A stretch of DNA of 15,684 nucleotides from UBA4661 sp002405405 (GTDB lineage Bacteria; Bacteroidota; Ignavibacteria; Kapaibacteriales; UBA4661). This document shows positions 6,965 through 14,689 of this stretch, piece by piece; within the stretch, counting starts at the first letter, position 1; each line of letters begins with the position of its first letter. Location of the stretch: assembly GCA_036847245.1 (NCBI GenBank), contig DAIUAL010000067.1:1-15684 (forward strand). Direction: 5' to 3'. The translations under genes were made by a program, and so were the position numbers. The notes below the pieces were generated by a model. The model saw only the letters and a program-made list of their open reading frames with translations, searched no databases and was not told where the DNA came from.

Positions 6965-8440
6965 CTAAAACTGAAAATATATAAAACTTGCTTTTTGAAA
7001 TTTCCCTAATGCTATAAGAGCAGTTATGCAAGCAAAGTAAATCACCCAACGATACAAAAATGGTAGATTACGGATACGTTTCCTTACTCCTGCTCTACGC
7101 TGATAGAATTGTACTATCTCTAATAAGCAAACTACACCACATGCTATAAGCAGATCAAGTTTTGATATCCCGATATTTAAGCCTAAGCTTTGTGTTCCCC
7201 AAACCCCGGAAATGATATATGGAATTTCATAGGGAGCATGCGATATCTTCGTGATAATGGTTTGAGCATCAATCAAAGAGTTTGCACGAAAAAATATCCA
7301 TGTAAAAGAAATTAAGAGGAATACACACACTGTCTGGATACTTGCCTCTACTATTCCGTTAGGAGATATTCGTAGTCTATCTTTTATTTTTTTTCTGACT
7401 TGCTCTGTTTGGATTGACACAATCAAATATAATCCATTTAAGCCACCCCAAATAATGTATGTCCAATTTGCTCCATGCCACAAACCACTTAATAAGAATG
7501 TAAGAAATAAGTTTGTTTGCCACCGTAATACTGAAACTTTGCTTCCTCCCAAGCTTATATAAAAGTAATCTTTGAACCATGTAGAAAGACTAATGTGCCA
7601 ACGTCGCCAAAATTCAGAAATAGAACGAGCACAATATGGCGAATCAAAGTTCTTCATGAGGTTAATGCCCATCACTTGTGCGGCACCGATTGCTATATCC
7701 GAATACCCTGAAAAATCGCAGTATATCTGATACGCGAACGCAAATGTTGCCAACAGTAAGACAACTCCATGAAATTTTTCTGGTTGTCCATAAGTATTAT
7801 CAACAAGAATTGACAAACGGTCAGCTATAACTACCTTTTTGAACATTCCCCATGCCATTAGTTGCATACCACTCACGACTCGCTCATAATCAAAAGAGTG
7901 CTTTTCATGGAACTGATGTAACAAATTCTGAGGTCGCTCAATTGGACCTGCCACTAATTGCGGATAGAATAAAACATACAACGCGTAAATACCAAAGTGT
8001 TTCTCCGGTTGTTGATGCCCCCTGTACACTTCAATTGTGTAGCTCATTGCTTGAAATGTGTGAAACGATAAACCTATTGGCAGGATAATATCCAAGATGG
8101 GGAATGTCGTACCAGAACCCAAAACATGTGCAAGAGAAGTGAGGTTTTGTGACAAAAAGTTAAAGTATTTGAAGATTGCCAAAATGCTGATATTGGCAAC
8201 GAGACTTATCATAAGTAAAAATTTTCTTCTTTGGCCACTAGCAACAGCAATGTAAATGCCCGCATAGTAGTCAATAATAATTGTACCGATGAGTATCAAA
8301 ATATACTCAGGTTTAAAAACCATATAGAATAGGCAACTGCTCACCAAGAGCAATCCCCATCGCCCTTGATGAGGCAAGGCAAAGTATAGTAGTGTTACAA
8401 CTGGAAAGAATATCAGATATTCAAAAGAGTTAAATAGCAC
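6965..8440 (-). CDS. MBOAT-family membrane O-acyltransferase (AlgI/DltB-like)
   Basis: A 491-residue polytopic protein with about ten or more hydrophobic segments. The GTG at 8440 is the right start because the protein then begins LFNSFEYLIFF after Met, as AlgI-like proteins do. Family motifs in order: PQLVAGPIERP (about 160-170), YCDFSGYSDIAIGAAQVMGI (about 240-259), NFDSPYCARSISEFWRRWHISLSTWFKDY (about 264-292, with His282), and LLSGLWHGANWTYIIWGG (about 316-333), where His322 is the conserved active-site residue. It ends FIYFQF, also typical of AlgI. These proteins move an acyl group (often acetyl) across the membrane to a glycan. A SGNH-like protein follows after 4 nt, the usual pairing with AlgJ, AlgX or DltD-type partners. 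The acceptor here is presumably the glycan made by this operon. The start lacks a clear Shine-Dalgarno sequence. Confidence 0.95.
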   Translation of the reverse strand: MLFNSFEYLIFFPVVTLLYFALPHQGRWGLLLVSSCLFYMVFKPEYILILIGTIIIDYYAGIYIAVASGQRRKFLLMISLVANISILAIFKYFNFLSQNLTSLAHVLGSGTTFPILDIILPIGLSFHTFQAMSYTIEVYRGHQQPEKHFGIYALYVLFYPQLVAGPIERPQNLLHQFHEKHSFDYERVVSGMQLMAWGMFKKVVIADRLSILVDNTYGQPEKFHGVVLLLATFAFAYQIYCDFSGYSDIAIGAAQVMGINLMKNFDSPYCARSISEFWRRWHISLSTWFKDYFYISLGGSKVSVLRWQTNLFLTFLLSGLWHGANWTYIIWGGLNGLYLIVSIQTEQVRKKIKDRLRISPNGIVEASIQTVCVFLLISFTWIFFRANSLIDAQTIITKISHAPYEIPYIISGVWGTQSLGLNIGISKLDLLIACGVVCLLEIVQFYQRRAGVRKRIRNLPFLYRWVIYFACITALIALGKFQKASFIYFQF

Positions 8441-8453
8441 CTGAATCGTAAAA

Positions 8454-9452
8454 TTATATGTGAAGAATCTCTCGCAGAGACGATATCAAATGAAAATTTT
8501 GGTATGGCACATTATAAAGTTGAGTACTTCCACTTAATAAATCTACTATGCTTTTGACAGCAGACTGCATGCTTTCCTCAATAGCATAAGAGAAGTGAAT
8601 CTCTTGCTCCTGTTCATAGCTAAAAAATCCGGGGTACAAATGGTGTTCTTCTTTTGACATGATGTGTACAGATGCCTGCTTCTTCTCGCTTAGAAGAATT
8701 AAGCACCACTCTAACACAATCTCTACCTCAAGCGGATGAACAATGTCTCTACTATACCCTTCCAATGTAAGAAATGATTTTTTTTCAGGATGTGTTCTGT
8801 GTATAAGTTCCCACATACCACTTACAGTAGGATCTGTATCGGAGTAGTCTTGGAGTGAATGAATGACAAAACCCTGCCCAATTTGGTAATCAATATGCGT
8901 GAAAAGCACATCTAACAAATGCGAAGCATTATGCACAACACCACCATAGTACTTGATCCGTGCCGAAAGCAGTTCTCCGCCATTGACAACCGCTTGTTTC
9001 AATGTATCATGCAATTCTGGTATAAATCGCCTTGAGTAGTTGACAATCAATGGAATGCCACGCTCTTCATAGAGTTTGACCACTTTTTCCGCCTTATCAA
9101 GATCAGTATCAATTGGTTTCTCGCAAAAAACAAGACGTGGCACATAATGCTCAAATTCAAGAAGAGCTTGCGCATAATCTGCATGGGTACTATCAGGAGT
9201 GCAAATACTGACTACATCCGGTTTAATCCCTTGGATTTCATCGAATGTTTGTAAAACATGAGGAATATTCCACTTGCACGCAACTTCGTATGCTTTGAGT
9301 ATATCACTGTCAAATACAGCAACAACTTCAAATGCCTCGTTACGCTTGTATGCTTTGATATGGGTAAGTACATGCTCCGACTCAGGTGTGTCATACCCTT
9401 GCGCGATATTTCCGAGACCAATGACAACTACGCGAAGAGGATGTTGTTGCAT
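8454..9452 (-). CDS. Gfo/Idh/MocA-family NAD(P)-dependent sugar oxidoreductase
   Basis: A 332-residue two-domain oxidoreductase. The N-terminal Rossmann domain starts RVVVIGLGNIAQG (about 7-19), and SICTPDSTHADYA (about 82-94) is the classic cofactor-binding segment. FCEKPIDTD (about 109-117) has the catalytic Lys112. In the C-terminal domain GGVVHNASHLLDVLF (about 170-184) places His174, His178 and Asp181 as expected for family members that oxidise or reduce a sugar hydroxyl or keto group. The length is normal. The ATG at 9452 follows AAGAAAG very closely, 6 nt after the cytidylyltransferase stop. In amino-sugar loci such enzymes often oxidise C3 to allow amination by a DegT-type partner, and the aminotransferase in this operon makes that plausible. 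Substrate and direction cannot be decided from sequence. Confidence 0.9.
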   Translation of the reverse strand: MQQHPLRVVVIGLGNIAQGYDTPESEHVLTHIKAYKRNEAFEVVAVFDSDILKAYEVACKWNIPHVLQTFDEIQGIKPDVVSICTPDSTHADYAQALLEFEHYVPRLVFCEKPIDTDLDKAEKVVKLYEERGIPLIVNYSRRFIPELHDTLKQAVVNGGELLSARIKYYGGVVHNASHLLDVLFTHIDYQIGQGFVIHSLQDYSDTDPTVSGMWELIHRTHPEKKSFLTLEGYSRDIVHPLEVEIVLEWCLILLSEKKQASVHIMSKEEHHLYPGFFSYEQEQEIHFSYAIEESMQSAVKSIVDLLSGSTQLYNVPYQNFHLISSLREILHI

Positions 9453-9458
9453 TCTTTC

Positions 9459-10205
9459 TTATGCTGTATGAAGTCGAATAATCAAATCGCGCTCCACAGG
9501 ATGCTGATCTAACCATTCAATAACATCTTGTGCCGTGAAGAAGGGTGATTTTACAGACAAATCCTCATAGATTTTTTTGATGAGTTCGTAATCATCAGAA
9601 TAATCAAGGGTAATCCATAATTCCGGGCGTTGAAGTCTGATATCTGTCGGAGTAATACGAAGAGGTGAGTATTTCCCTAACGATTCAGGGCGATAGAAGC
9701 TATACGAAACATGTTCCTTATCCGCATCATCTGGGTTGTCGGCATTGATGCGATACAGATCCTCTGCCATAAAGACCTGAGCATCAAACCCTATAGGTAC
9801 CCGCTCTACATTGGTAACATATCGGTTTTGCGGATAAACCTGAGCAAATTGAAGAAGAACAGCATCAACTAAAACAGGATCAATAAGTGGGCAATCGCCT
9901 GTTATTTCAACAACAATTTCTGCTTGAGCAGACTCTAACGCACCGCATACACGCGCTAATACATTATGTTCGCTTCCACGAAAGACAGATACACCAAGTT
10001 GTTCGCACAGCTCGACAATCGACTCATCTTGAGCATTCGTTGTTGTTGCCATGACAATTTCATCGATATATGCCGAACGTTGAAGTCGCTCTATCAAGAT
10101 TTGCAATAGTGGTTTACCACCAGCTTTCATCATACCCTTCCCCGGCAGACGAGAACTCGTCATGCGGGCTTCAATGGTCGCAACAACTTTTTTATTGAGA
10201 ATCAT
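9459..10205 (-). CDS. SpsF-type cytidylyltransferase-like protein (CMP-sugar synthetase family)
   Basis: A 248-residue protein of the SpsF/NeuA-like nucleotidyltransferase family (GT-A fold). The nucleotide-binding start is EARMTSSRLPGKGMMKAGGKPLL (about 12-34), where the Arg and Lys contact the CTP phosphates. VVEITGDCPLIDP (about 98-110) holds Asp104, expected to bind the metal. DADKEHVSYSFY is the later motif seen in SpsF-like proteins. Known family members activate 8- or 9-carbon keto acids (Kdo, nonulosonic acids) as CMP-sugars, and SpsF acts in spore-coat polysaccharide synthesis. The start at 10205 follows AAGAG at about 7 nt and overlaps the acetyltransferase by 14 nt. No synthase for an ulosonic acid (NeuB/PseI/SpsE) is in the window, so the identity of the activated sugar is inference. 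It could also be another nucleotidyltransferase. Confidence 0.87.
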   Translation of the reverse strand: MILNKKVVATIEARMTSSRLPGKGMMKAGGKPLLQILIERLQRSAYIDEIVMATTTNAQDESIVELCEQLGVSVFRGSEHNVLARVCGALESAQAEIVVEITGDCPLIDPVLVDAVLLQFAQVYPQNRYVTNVERVPIGFDAQVFMAEDLYRINADNPDDADKEHVSYSFYRPESLGKYSPLRITPTDIRLQRPELWITLDYSDDYELIKKIYEDLSVKSPFFTAQDVIEWLDQHPVERDLIIRLHTA

Positions 10206-10755
10206 AGATATGCTCTTGAAATTCGGTATTGAGGATACTCATAATGACAGTATCGTAGAATTTACCTTCTTTGTATATATCCTCTCTTAGGACTCCTTCA
10301 ACAGTAAATCCTGATTTTTGATAGCTTTTAATGGCTTTCTCATGCCCTGCATGTACACCTAAAAAAACTTTATGGAGATTCAATGACTGAAAACCGTGAC
10401 GAAGTATTAAATACGTGGCTTCAGCTGCAATGCCTTTGCTAAGAAATGTTTGTTCACCGATAATGATTGAAAACTCCCCTTTCCTATTGATCCAATCAAT
10501 TTGACTTAAACTCACACAACCAACGATTTGACTAGCACCATGAGGTAGAATACCTAATTGTATTTTATTCGTGTTTTGTTGTAACGATTCCCAAAATACT
10601 TTTTGCTTTTCAACAGAATTTGGAAAGTAATGCTGTTGCATAAACTTTGTCGTGCTTTCATCATTGAACCAATTGAACCAATTACTTTCAACAACATCTA
10701 CTTGCGTTAGAACTTTAAGATCGATATTTTTTACCTTAATAAAGATATTATTCAT
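10192..10755 (-). CDS. GNAT-family (PseH-like) nucleotide-sugar N-acetyltransferase
   Basis: I place the start at the ATG at 10755, giving 187 residues, because TTGAGGA lies upstream at a suitable distance (GAGG 9 nt before the ATG). An in-frame TTG at 10770 would add five residues but has no ribosome site and overlaps the upstream TGA. The domain has the GNAT layout: GEFSIIIGEQTFLSKGIAAEATYLI, in which LSKGIAAEA (about 105-113) is the acetyl-CoA loop, then LNLHKVFLGVHAGHEKAIKSYQKSGF with the CoA-contacting Tyr, and VEGVLREDIYKEGKFYDTVIMSIL, an ending I associate with PseH and related 4-amino-sugar acetyltransferases. It overlaps the cytidylyltransferase start by 14 nt. It is the second acetyltransferase in the operon, so the sugar probably carries two separate acyl groups. 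The substrate is inferred from neighbours only. Confidence 0.85.
   Translation of the reverse strand: MNNIFIKVKNIDLKVLTQVDVVESNWFNWFNDESTTKFMQQHYFPNSVEKQKVFWESLQQNTNKIQLGILPHGASQIVGCVSLSQIDWINRKGEFSIIIGEQTFLSKGIAAEATYLILRHGFQSLNLHKVFLGVHAGHEKAIKSYQKSGFTVEGVLREDIYKEGKFYDTVIMSILNTEFQEHIYDSQ
10663..10683 (-). repeat. 9-bp tandem repeat (2.3 copies) inside the PseH-like gene
   Basis: The plus-strand unit attgaacca occurs twice in tandem (10663-10671 and 10672-10680) and is followed by another att. Being a multiple of three, it encodes the repeated Trp-Phe-Asn motif at about residues 26-31 without changing frame. It is probably a minor in-frame duplication or natural Trp-rich coding; no other repeat of note was seen. 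Confidence 0.7.
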
Positions 10756-10770
10756 CTCGACAATCCTCAA
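10755..10770 (-). promoter_or_regulatory. Ribosome-binding site and start choice for the PseH-like gene
   Basis: GAGG on the minus strand lies 9 nt before the ATG at 10755. The same few bases contain the TGA stop of the upstream gene (10767-10769) inside TTGAGGA. Stop and ribosome site are therefore fused, an arrangement consistent with translational coupling, and it favours the ATG over the TTG at 10770. Confidence 0.6.
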
Positions 10771-12203
10771 TCAAGGAGTTCTAAAAATTTCGTAACACTT
10801 TTTGTCAACAGTGACTGTGCAATAATATGCCCTTTATATGTGCCGCTATAAAGACCTGTCGGTTGAAAATTCCTATAGGGGACACCAAAAGTTTTGTAAT
10901 AAAACCCGAACATGTAACATCCTATTTTCTCACGCGCGGGCAGTTCTTTTCGTGTTAAATACTCCATGACATCTTCGTGTGAATAGGCATCATAAGTAGA
11001 ACCCAGCCCAATATATAGTGCTTTACCTGCAAGAATGGACGGTACTCCATAATAAGGAGCTTCTATGCCGACAGTCGAACCGAACACAAGAACGCGATTG
11101 GCATATTGCATAAGCGTGTAAGTATGCACAGGGTCATCGGGTCGTATGATTCTACAATGTTTATCATGAAGATCATAGTATGGCTGTACTTCCGCTAAAG
11201 GATATGTTTTTAAAAGTGGATGCATTCGAACATAGAGCCGTACATTATCGCCGAGCAATCCATTTTCTTTTCTTTCACGAATATCATTCTTTATTCGTTT
11301 AATTCCTTCTAACTGGGTATCATAAACATGATTTTTCCATTCATCGCCAATTGCCGCGAATTCATCTTCGGAAGATTGAAAAATCACAACATTACAGTCG
11401 TCTATTTGAAATTCTTTTGGCAGCGCGCCTTTTGCTTGTTCTTTAGTAATCGCCCAAGCATCCTTATTAACTACACGTTCTTCAAAGAATGAACTTCCAA
11501 TGGCAATTTTCTCATCTTCAGGAAGTACCGAGGAATACCACGCTTTTCGTACCTCATGCAGAAGATATTGATAATCATGTGGTAATGTGTTATTCGTAAT
11601 CTCATACATATTGAGCCGATCATAGGCACGCTCATGAGCGAAACATGCCACTCCTTTTTTTTGACAGGCACGCAACACCCCACGCGCTTCAGCAAAACGC
11701 CCATTGAAAAAATAGACTGCATCCGGTTGATGTGCATCAATGAAATTGAGCGTTCCCCAATATACAAATGCCGACATCCTCATAAGTTGTGCAATAGTTT
11801 GTTTATGCTTTTGAAAACTTGGATGAGTTAGCTGAGTATAGCTTATCAACGATGAAAGCACCCCCCATCCAATGTCGAATGCACCTGAATCAATCGAATA
11901 TGATTGTAATTCCTCTTCACTAGTGAATTGTGTTTGAAGCCTTTCAAGCATATGAGCATTATACGTCAGCCTCACAACAGGAATACGTGCATCTAAGAGT
12001 TTGACTCCCTGATCTCTTCGATCAACACAGCGCAAGCATGACACTCGTTTATGTGAAGGGTTAACAATACATGTCTCCAATTCACCTTCGCAGGTAATAT
12101 AGGTAATAGAATCACCTGCAGAAAGATGGCGATCAATAATCTCGAGGACTGTCTCAAAATGGGGCGACCACAGTGTATATGGGTTGTAGATTGCTATTTT
12201 CAT
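10767..12203 (-). CDS. Capsule-polysaccharide-synthesis-like protein with N-terminal Cys4 cluster
   Basis: A 478-residue soluble protein whose C-terminal half resembles the capsule synthesis/Kdo-transferase-like family. It shows YVRMHPLLKTYP (about 324-335), then IRPDDPVHTYTLMQYANRVLVFGSTVGIEAPYYGVPSI (about 353-390), in short fragments typical of a nucleotide-sugar site. The N-terminus KIAIYNPYTLWSPHFETVL begins a Rossmann half. Four cysteines, C38, C45, C56 and C59 (the last two as CLRC), sit close together and could bind a metal, although this is inference. The middle has FFNGRFAEARGVLRACQKKGV, also seen in capsule-type proteins. It lies 9 nt after the EDPGA gene and ends with TGA overlapping the region just before the next acetyltransferase. 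No clear Shine-Dalgarno sequence precedes the ATG. The likely role is glycosyl transfer in the cytoplasm; donor and acceptor are unknown. Confidence 0.8.
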   Translation of the reverse strand: MKIAIYNPYTLWSPHFETVLEIIDRHLSAGDSITYITCEGELETCIVNPSHKRVSCLRCVDRRDQGVKLLDARIPVVRLTYNAHMLERLQTQFTSEEELQSYSIDSGAFDIGWGVLSSLISYTQLTHPSFQKHKQTIAQLMRMSAFVYWGTLNFIDAHQPDAVYFFNGRFAEARGVLRACQKKGVACFAHERAYDRLNMYEITNNTLPHDYQYLLHEVRKAWYSSVLPEDEKIAIGSSFFEERVVNKDAWAITKEQAKGALPKEFQIDDCNVVIFQSSEDEFAAIGDEWKNHVYDTQLEGIKRIKNDIRERKENGLLGDNVRLYVRMHPLLKTYPLAEVQPYYDLHDKHCRIIRPDDPVHTYTLMQYANRVLVFGSTVGIEAPYYGVPSILAGKALYIGLGSTYDAYSHEDVMEYLTRKELPAREKIGCYMFGFYYKTFGVPYRNFQPTGLYSGTYKGHIIAQSLLTKSVTKFLELLD

Positions 12204-12212
12204 CTATAAGAT

Positions 12213-13358
12213 TTACTTTGCCACAGCATAAAATTGTATTTTCTCTATCATATTCGCAATGGCATCCTGAGGGTAAAGAGCATCAAACGCTGAATAAATG
12301 TACTCAGGTGATTGCTGACCTCTTTGTGTACACAATTGATTGCATTCTGCTACAACTTCTGAACGTGTACAGGCAGATGCCGTAATACCTGCCGCAATCG
12401 ACGACAACCATGTTTGTTCTTCTATACGAGGAACAATAGAAAGTGTTTTTTTACCTAAAGCAGATGCTTCCAGAAGTGCTGTCGTTGTCATACCCACAAC
12501 ACTATCAGCACAAGCTAGGATGTCGTGAATAGAACCGCCACTGCTTATACCATTAAACTTAGGAATACAATGTGCTAATTCTTCGAATGTATTTTTGGGA
12601 TGCAAACGTAATACGGTATAGAGCATATTGCGGTGTGATTCGATTGCATGTAAAAACTCTTCAATCACAATAGAAGTTCTGTCTTTATACAGGCCCGATC
12701 CGTGCAATGTATATTTAGAAGAATGCCGAAACTGGTTATCTCCAAGCCCTGTAGAAACCTCCGAAACAAAAACAATAATCATTTTGTCTTGTGCATCAGG
12801 AAACATTTCCTGTCGTAACGAAGCACAGTATGCCGAAGAATACAATAGCCGCTTTTCCCGTAACTCATCGAAAACAGGGTGTCCAACAACATGCACACTT
12901 TTACTTGCAAAACCTAATGCAGAAAATGCTTTTTGGGTGGGTTGATCGGGAACAAAAAGAATATCGGGTGCAAAGGCAAGAGCGTTATTGCTATTGCCTC
13001 TAAAACGATACTCTGCATTGCCAAATGCATCAATACAACCTATAGAAAGAATATGTCGCTTGCGGGCGTATCTTGTAAAGACAAATGCAGGAGAAGAGAT
13101 ATTTTCCGATGTCCCTACAAACAATACTTTTGGCTTATGCTCTACCAATATTTTCTCAACAATCTCTTCTATGGAGTCCCCATCCTCTGCGATAATTGCT
13201 GTATGTGGAATCGAGTATTGCTGGCAATACGTTATTGCATGGCCAATAGCTAGAGTATGTAGTTGTGTTGACGATCTTGTGTCTTGTAAGACATCAATCA
13301 CGCCACGAAGCATAGTAATTGCGCCTGGATCTTCTACAACAAGCAAAACTGATGTCAT
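12213..13358 (-). CDS. Uncharacterised GT-B-like glycan biosynthesis protein (EDPGA motif)
   Basis: I cannot assign a named function. The 381-residue protein opens with VLLVVEDPGAITML (about 4-17), a Rossmann-like start. It continues with VLFVGTSENISSPAFVFTRYAR, then VGHPVFDEL (about 158-166), which resembles the inter-domain motif of GT-B enzymes such as UDP-GlcNAc 2-epimerases and CDP-glycerol transferases. The C-terminal half has LRLHPK (about 250-255) and CADSVVGMTTTALLEASALGK (about 283-303). This pattern (His-Pro, then an Asp/Gly/Thr/Glu run) occurs in capsule and CDP-glycerol transferase C-domains and usually binds the nucleotide. No membrane segments are evident. AAGG lies 5 nt before the ATG, and the aminotransferase stop is 7 nt upstream. 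By position it could replace SpsG/PseG (a nucleotide-sugar hydrolase that is also GT-B-like) or be a glycosyltransferase. It lacks the GHxxR start expected of PseG. The fold call is moderate; the activity is unknown. Confidence 0.75.
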   Translation of the reverse strand: MTSVLLVVEDPGAITMLRGVIDVLQDTRSSTQLHTLAIGHAITYCQQYSIPHTAIIAEDGDSIEEIVEKILVEHKPKVLFVGTSENISSPAFVFTRYARKRHILSIGCIDAFGNAEYRFRGNSNNALAFAPDILFVPDQPTQKAFSALGFASKSVHVVGHPVFDELREKRLLYSSAYCASLRQEMFPDAQDKMIIVFVSEVSTGLGDNQFRHSSKYTLHGSGLYKDRTSIVIEEFLHAIESHRNMLYTVLRLHPKNTFEELAHCIPKFNGISSGGSIHDILACADSVVGMTTTALLEASALGKKTLSIVPRIEEQTWLSSIAAGITASACTRSEVVAECNQLCTQRGQQSPEYIYSAFDALYPQDAIANMIEKIQFYAVAK

Positions 13359-13365
13359 GAGAACC

Positions 13366-14655
13366 TTAATCAGATACCGACATCACCGCACTAGCTAACT
13401 CATGGCGATATTCATATACTTTGTGAATCGCTCGAGCAAAATCTGACAGAATTTCACTGGAGATGTCATAAGCACAGGTTTCAAAACAGATGAATTCTTC
13501 AGAGTACAATCGCTCTGCTACAGGACACATTCCCCATTCATATCGAATATGTGGTGCTAATATGAAAGGAAATCCATCGCGCCCAATTGCTGTACGCTGT
13601 TGAAAAACAGGAAGCATATAGAGTGGTCGGATATAGCCGGTAAAATTCGGGAATCCTTCTGCATTGAGTGCCTTACTGAACACATCACGTGGAATTCCAA
13701 CAACTGCGGCATCATACTTCATTGTCCATACATAGTAGATATGACGACAGTTTTCACGAACAGCGGGTGGTGTTAAGCCGGGCAATTCTGCAACAATGCT
13801 CGAAAGACTCTCTGCCAAGCGAGTTCGACGATCAATGTGCATGTCAGCATCCTCTAATTGAGCCAATCCTACTGCCGCACTCATTTCTGTCATACGCATA
13901 TTGTGTCCGATCATATTTGACAGATCAGACATGTGCACAGGCTCAACGATATTCTCCGCATGATTACGGATCATCTGCAAGCGCAATGCAAGATGATCGT
14001 CATTGGTGGTACACATCCCCCCCTCACCGGTATGAATATGCTTATGATAATTCAAGCTGAACACACCGATGTGCCCAATTGTACCGGTATAAGCACCGGC
14101 TTCCATACCCAATGGAGATTGAGCATTATCCTCAATGAGATATATGCCGTGTTCATCTGCTATTTGGCGGAGTTCACTGAGCCGTGCCGGATGCCCGAAG
14201 ATATTGACCGCAATGATAGCTTTGGTTTTTGATGTAATTTTTTTACGCACTTCATTAGGGTCGATACAGAATGTTTCATCTTCAATGTCTGCAAAAATCG
14301 GAATACCACCGTAAAACAATGGCGACATAACAGTTGCTGACATTGTCGTTGGTGGTACTATAACTTCATCACCCGGACTTAGTCCAATTGCTCCCATTGC
14401 GGCAATCAACCCAGATGTGTTCGAGTTGACAGAAATCGTATGTTTTATATGAAATCGTTCTGACCAACGTTGTTCAAATTGCTTGATTGTGGTACCACCC
14501 CAAAATTCATCTCCCCAACTACCATAGAAGCCAGATAGAGAGCCGCTGGCAATTACGCTCATTACTGCATCGCACTCTTTTTTACCAATCGATGGGTAGA
14601 GTGGCAATGGGTAGTCGATAATAGGTTTTCCACCAAGGATTGCAAGTGTGTTCAT
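13366..14655 (-). CDS. DegT/DnrJ/EryC1-family PLP-dependent sugar aminotransferase
   Basis: A 429-residue fold-type I aminotransferase of the DegT/DnrJ/EryC1 family. Such enzymes convert a keto group on a nucleotide sugar to an amine, usually with glutamate as donor. VNSNTSGLIAAMGA (about 76-89) and GDEVIVPPTT form the cofactor-binding start. IEDNAQSPLG (about 174-183) carries the Asp that pairs with the pyridine nitrogen. SLNYHKHIHTGEGG (about 200-213) holds the Schiff-base lysine, Lys205. NMRMTEMSAAVGLAQL is the usual C-terminal-half motif. The length is somewhat above the common 370-400, and FYGSWGDEFWGG near the N-terminus is a noticeable aromatic insert. AHBA-synthase-like members also begin with LGGKP, so a non-sugar amination is a weaker alternative. 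The start codon directly follows eight T residues with no Shine-Dalgarno sequence. An acetyltransferase lies just upstream, as in other amino-sugar loci. Confidence 0.92.
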   Translation of the reverse strand: MNTLAILGGKPIIDYPLPLYPSIGKKECDAVMSVIASGSLSGFYGSWGDEFWGGTTIKQFEQRWSERFHIKHTISVNSNTSGLIAAMGAIGLSPGDEVIVPPTTMSATVMSPLFYGGIPIFADIEDETFCIDPNEVRKKITSKTKAIIAVNIFGHPARLSELRQIADEHGIYLIEDNAQSPLGMEAGAYTGTIGHIGVFSLNYHKHIHTGEGGMCTTNDDHLALRLQMIRNHAENIVEPVHMSDLSNMIGHNMRMTEMSAAVGLAQLEDADMHIDRRTRLAESLSSIVAELPGLTPPAVRENCRHIYYVWTMKYDAAVVGIPRDVFSKALNAEGFPNFTGYIRPLYMLPVFQQRTAIGRDGFPFILAPHIRYEWGMCPVAERLYSEEFICFETCAYDISSEILSDFARAIHKVYEYRHELASAVMSVSD

Positions 14656-14689
14656 AAAAAAAAGAATAAAAGGAATATCGAAAAATCTA
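14656..14689 (-). other. 34-nt gap with T8 tract abutting the aminotransferase start
   Basis: Read on the minus strand, this short gap is pyrimidine-rich and ends in eight T residues immediately before the ATG. No Shine-Dalgarno-like sequence is present. I see no promoter hexamers or stem-loop. It could be a leaderless-like or A/U-rich initiation region, or simply AT-rich spacer. Confidence 0.5.

Noticed and set aside
12628..13398. Several overlapping plus-strand open frames opposite the EDPGA gene
   Set aside because: They have no ribosome sites or recognisable motifs, overlap one another, and mirror the codon pattern of the minus-strand gene.
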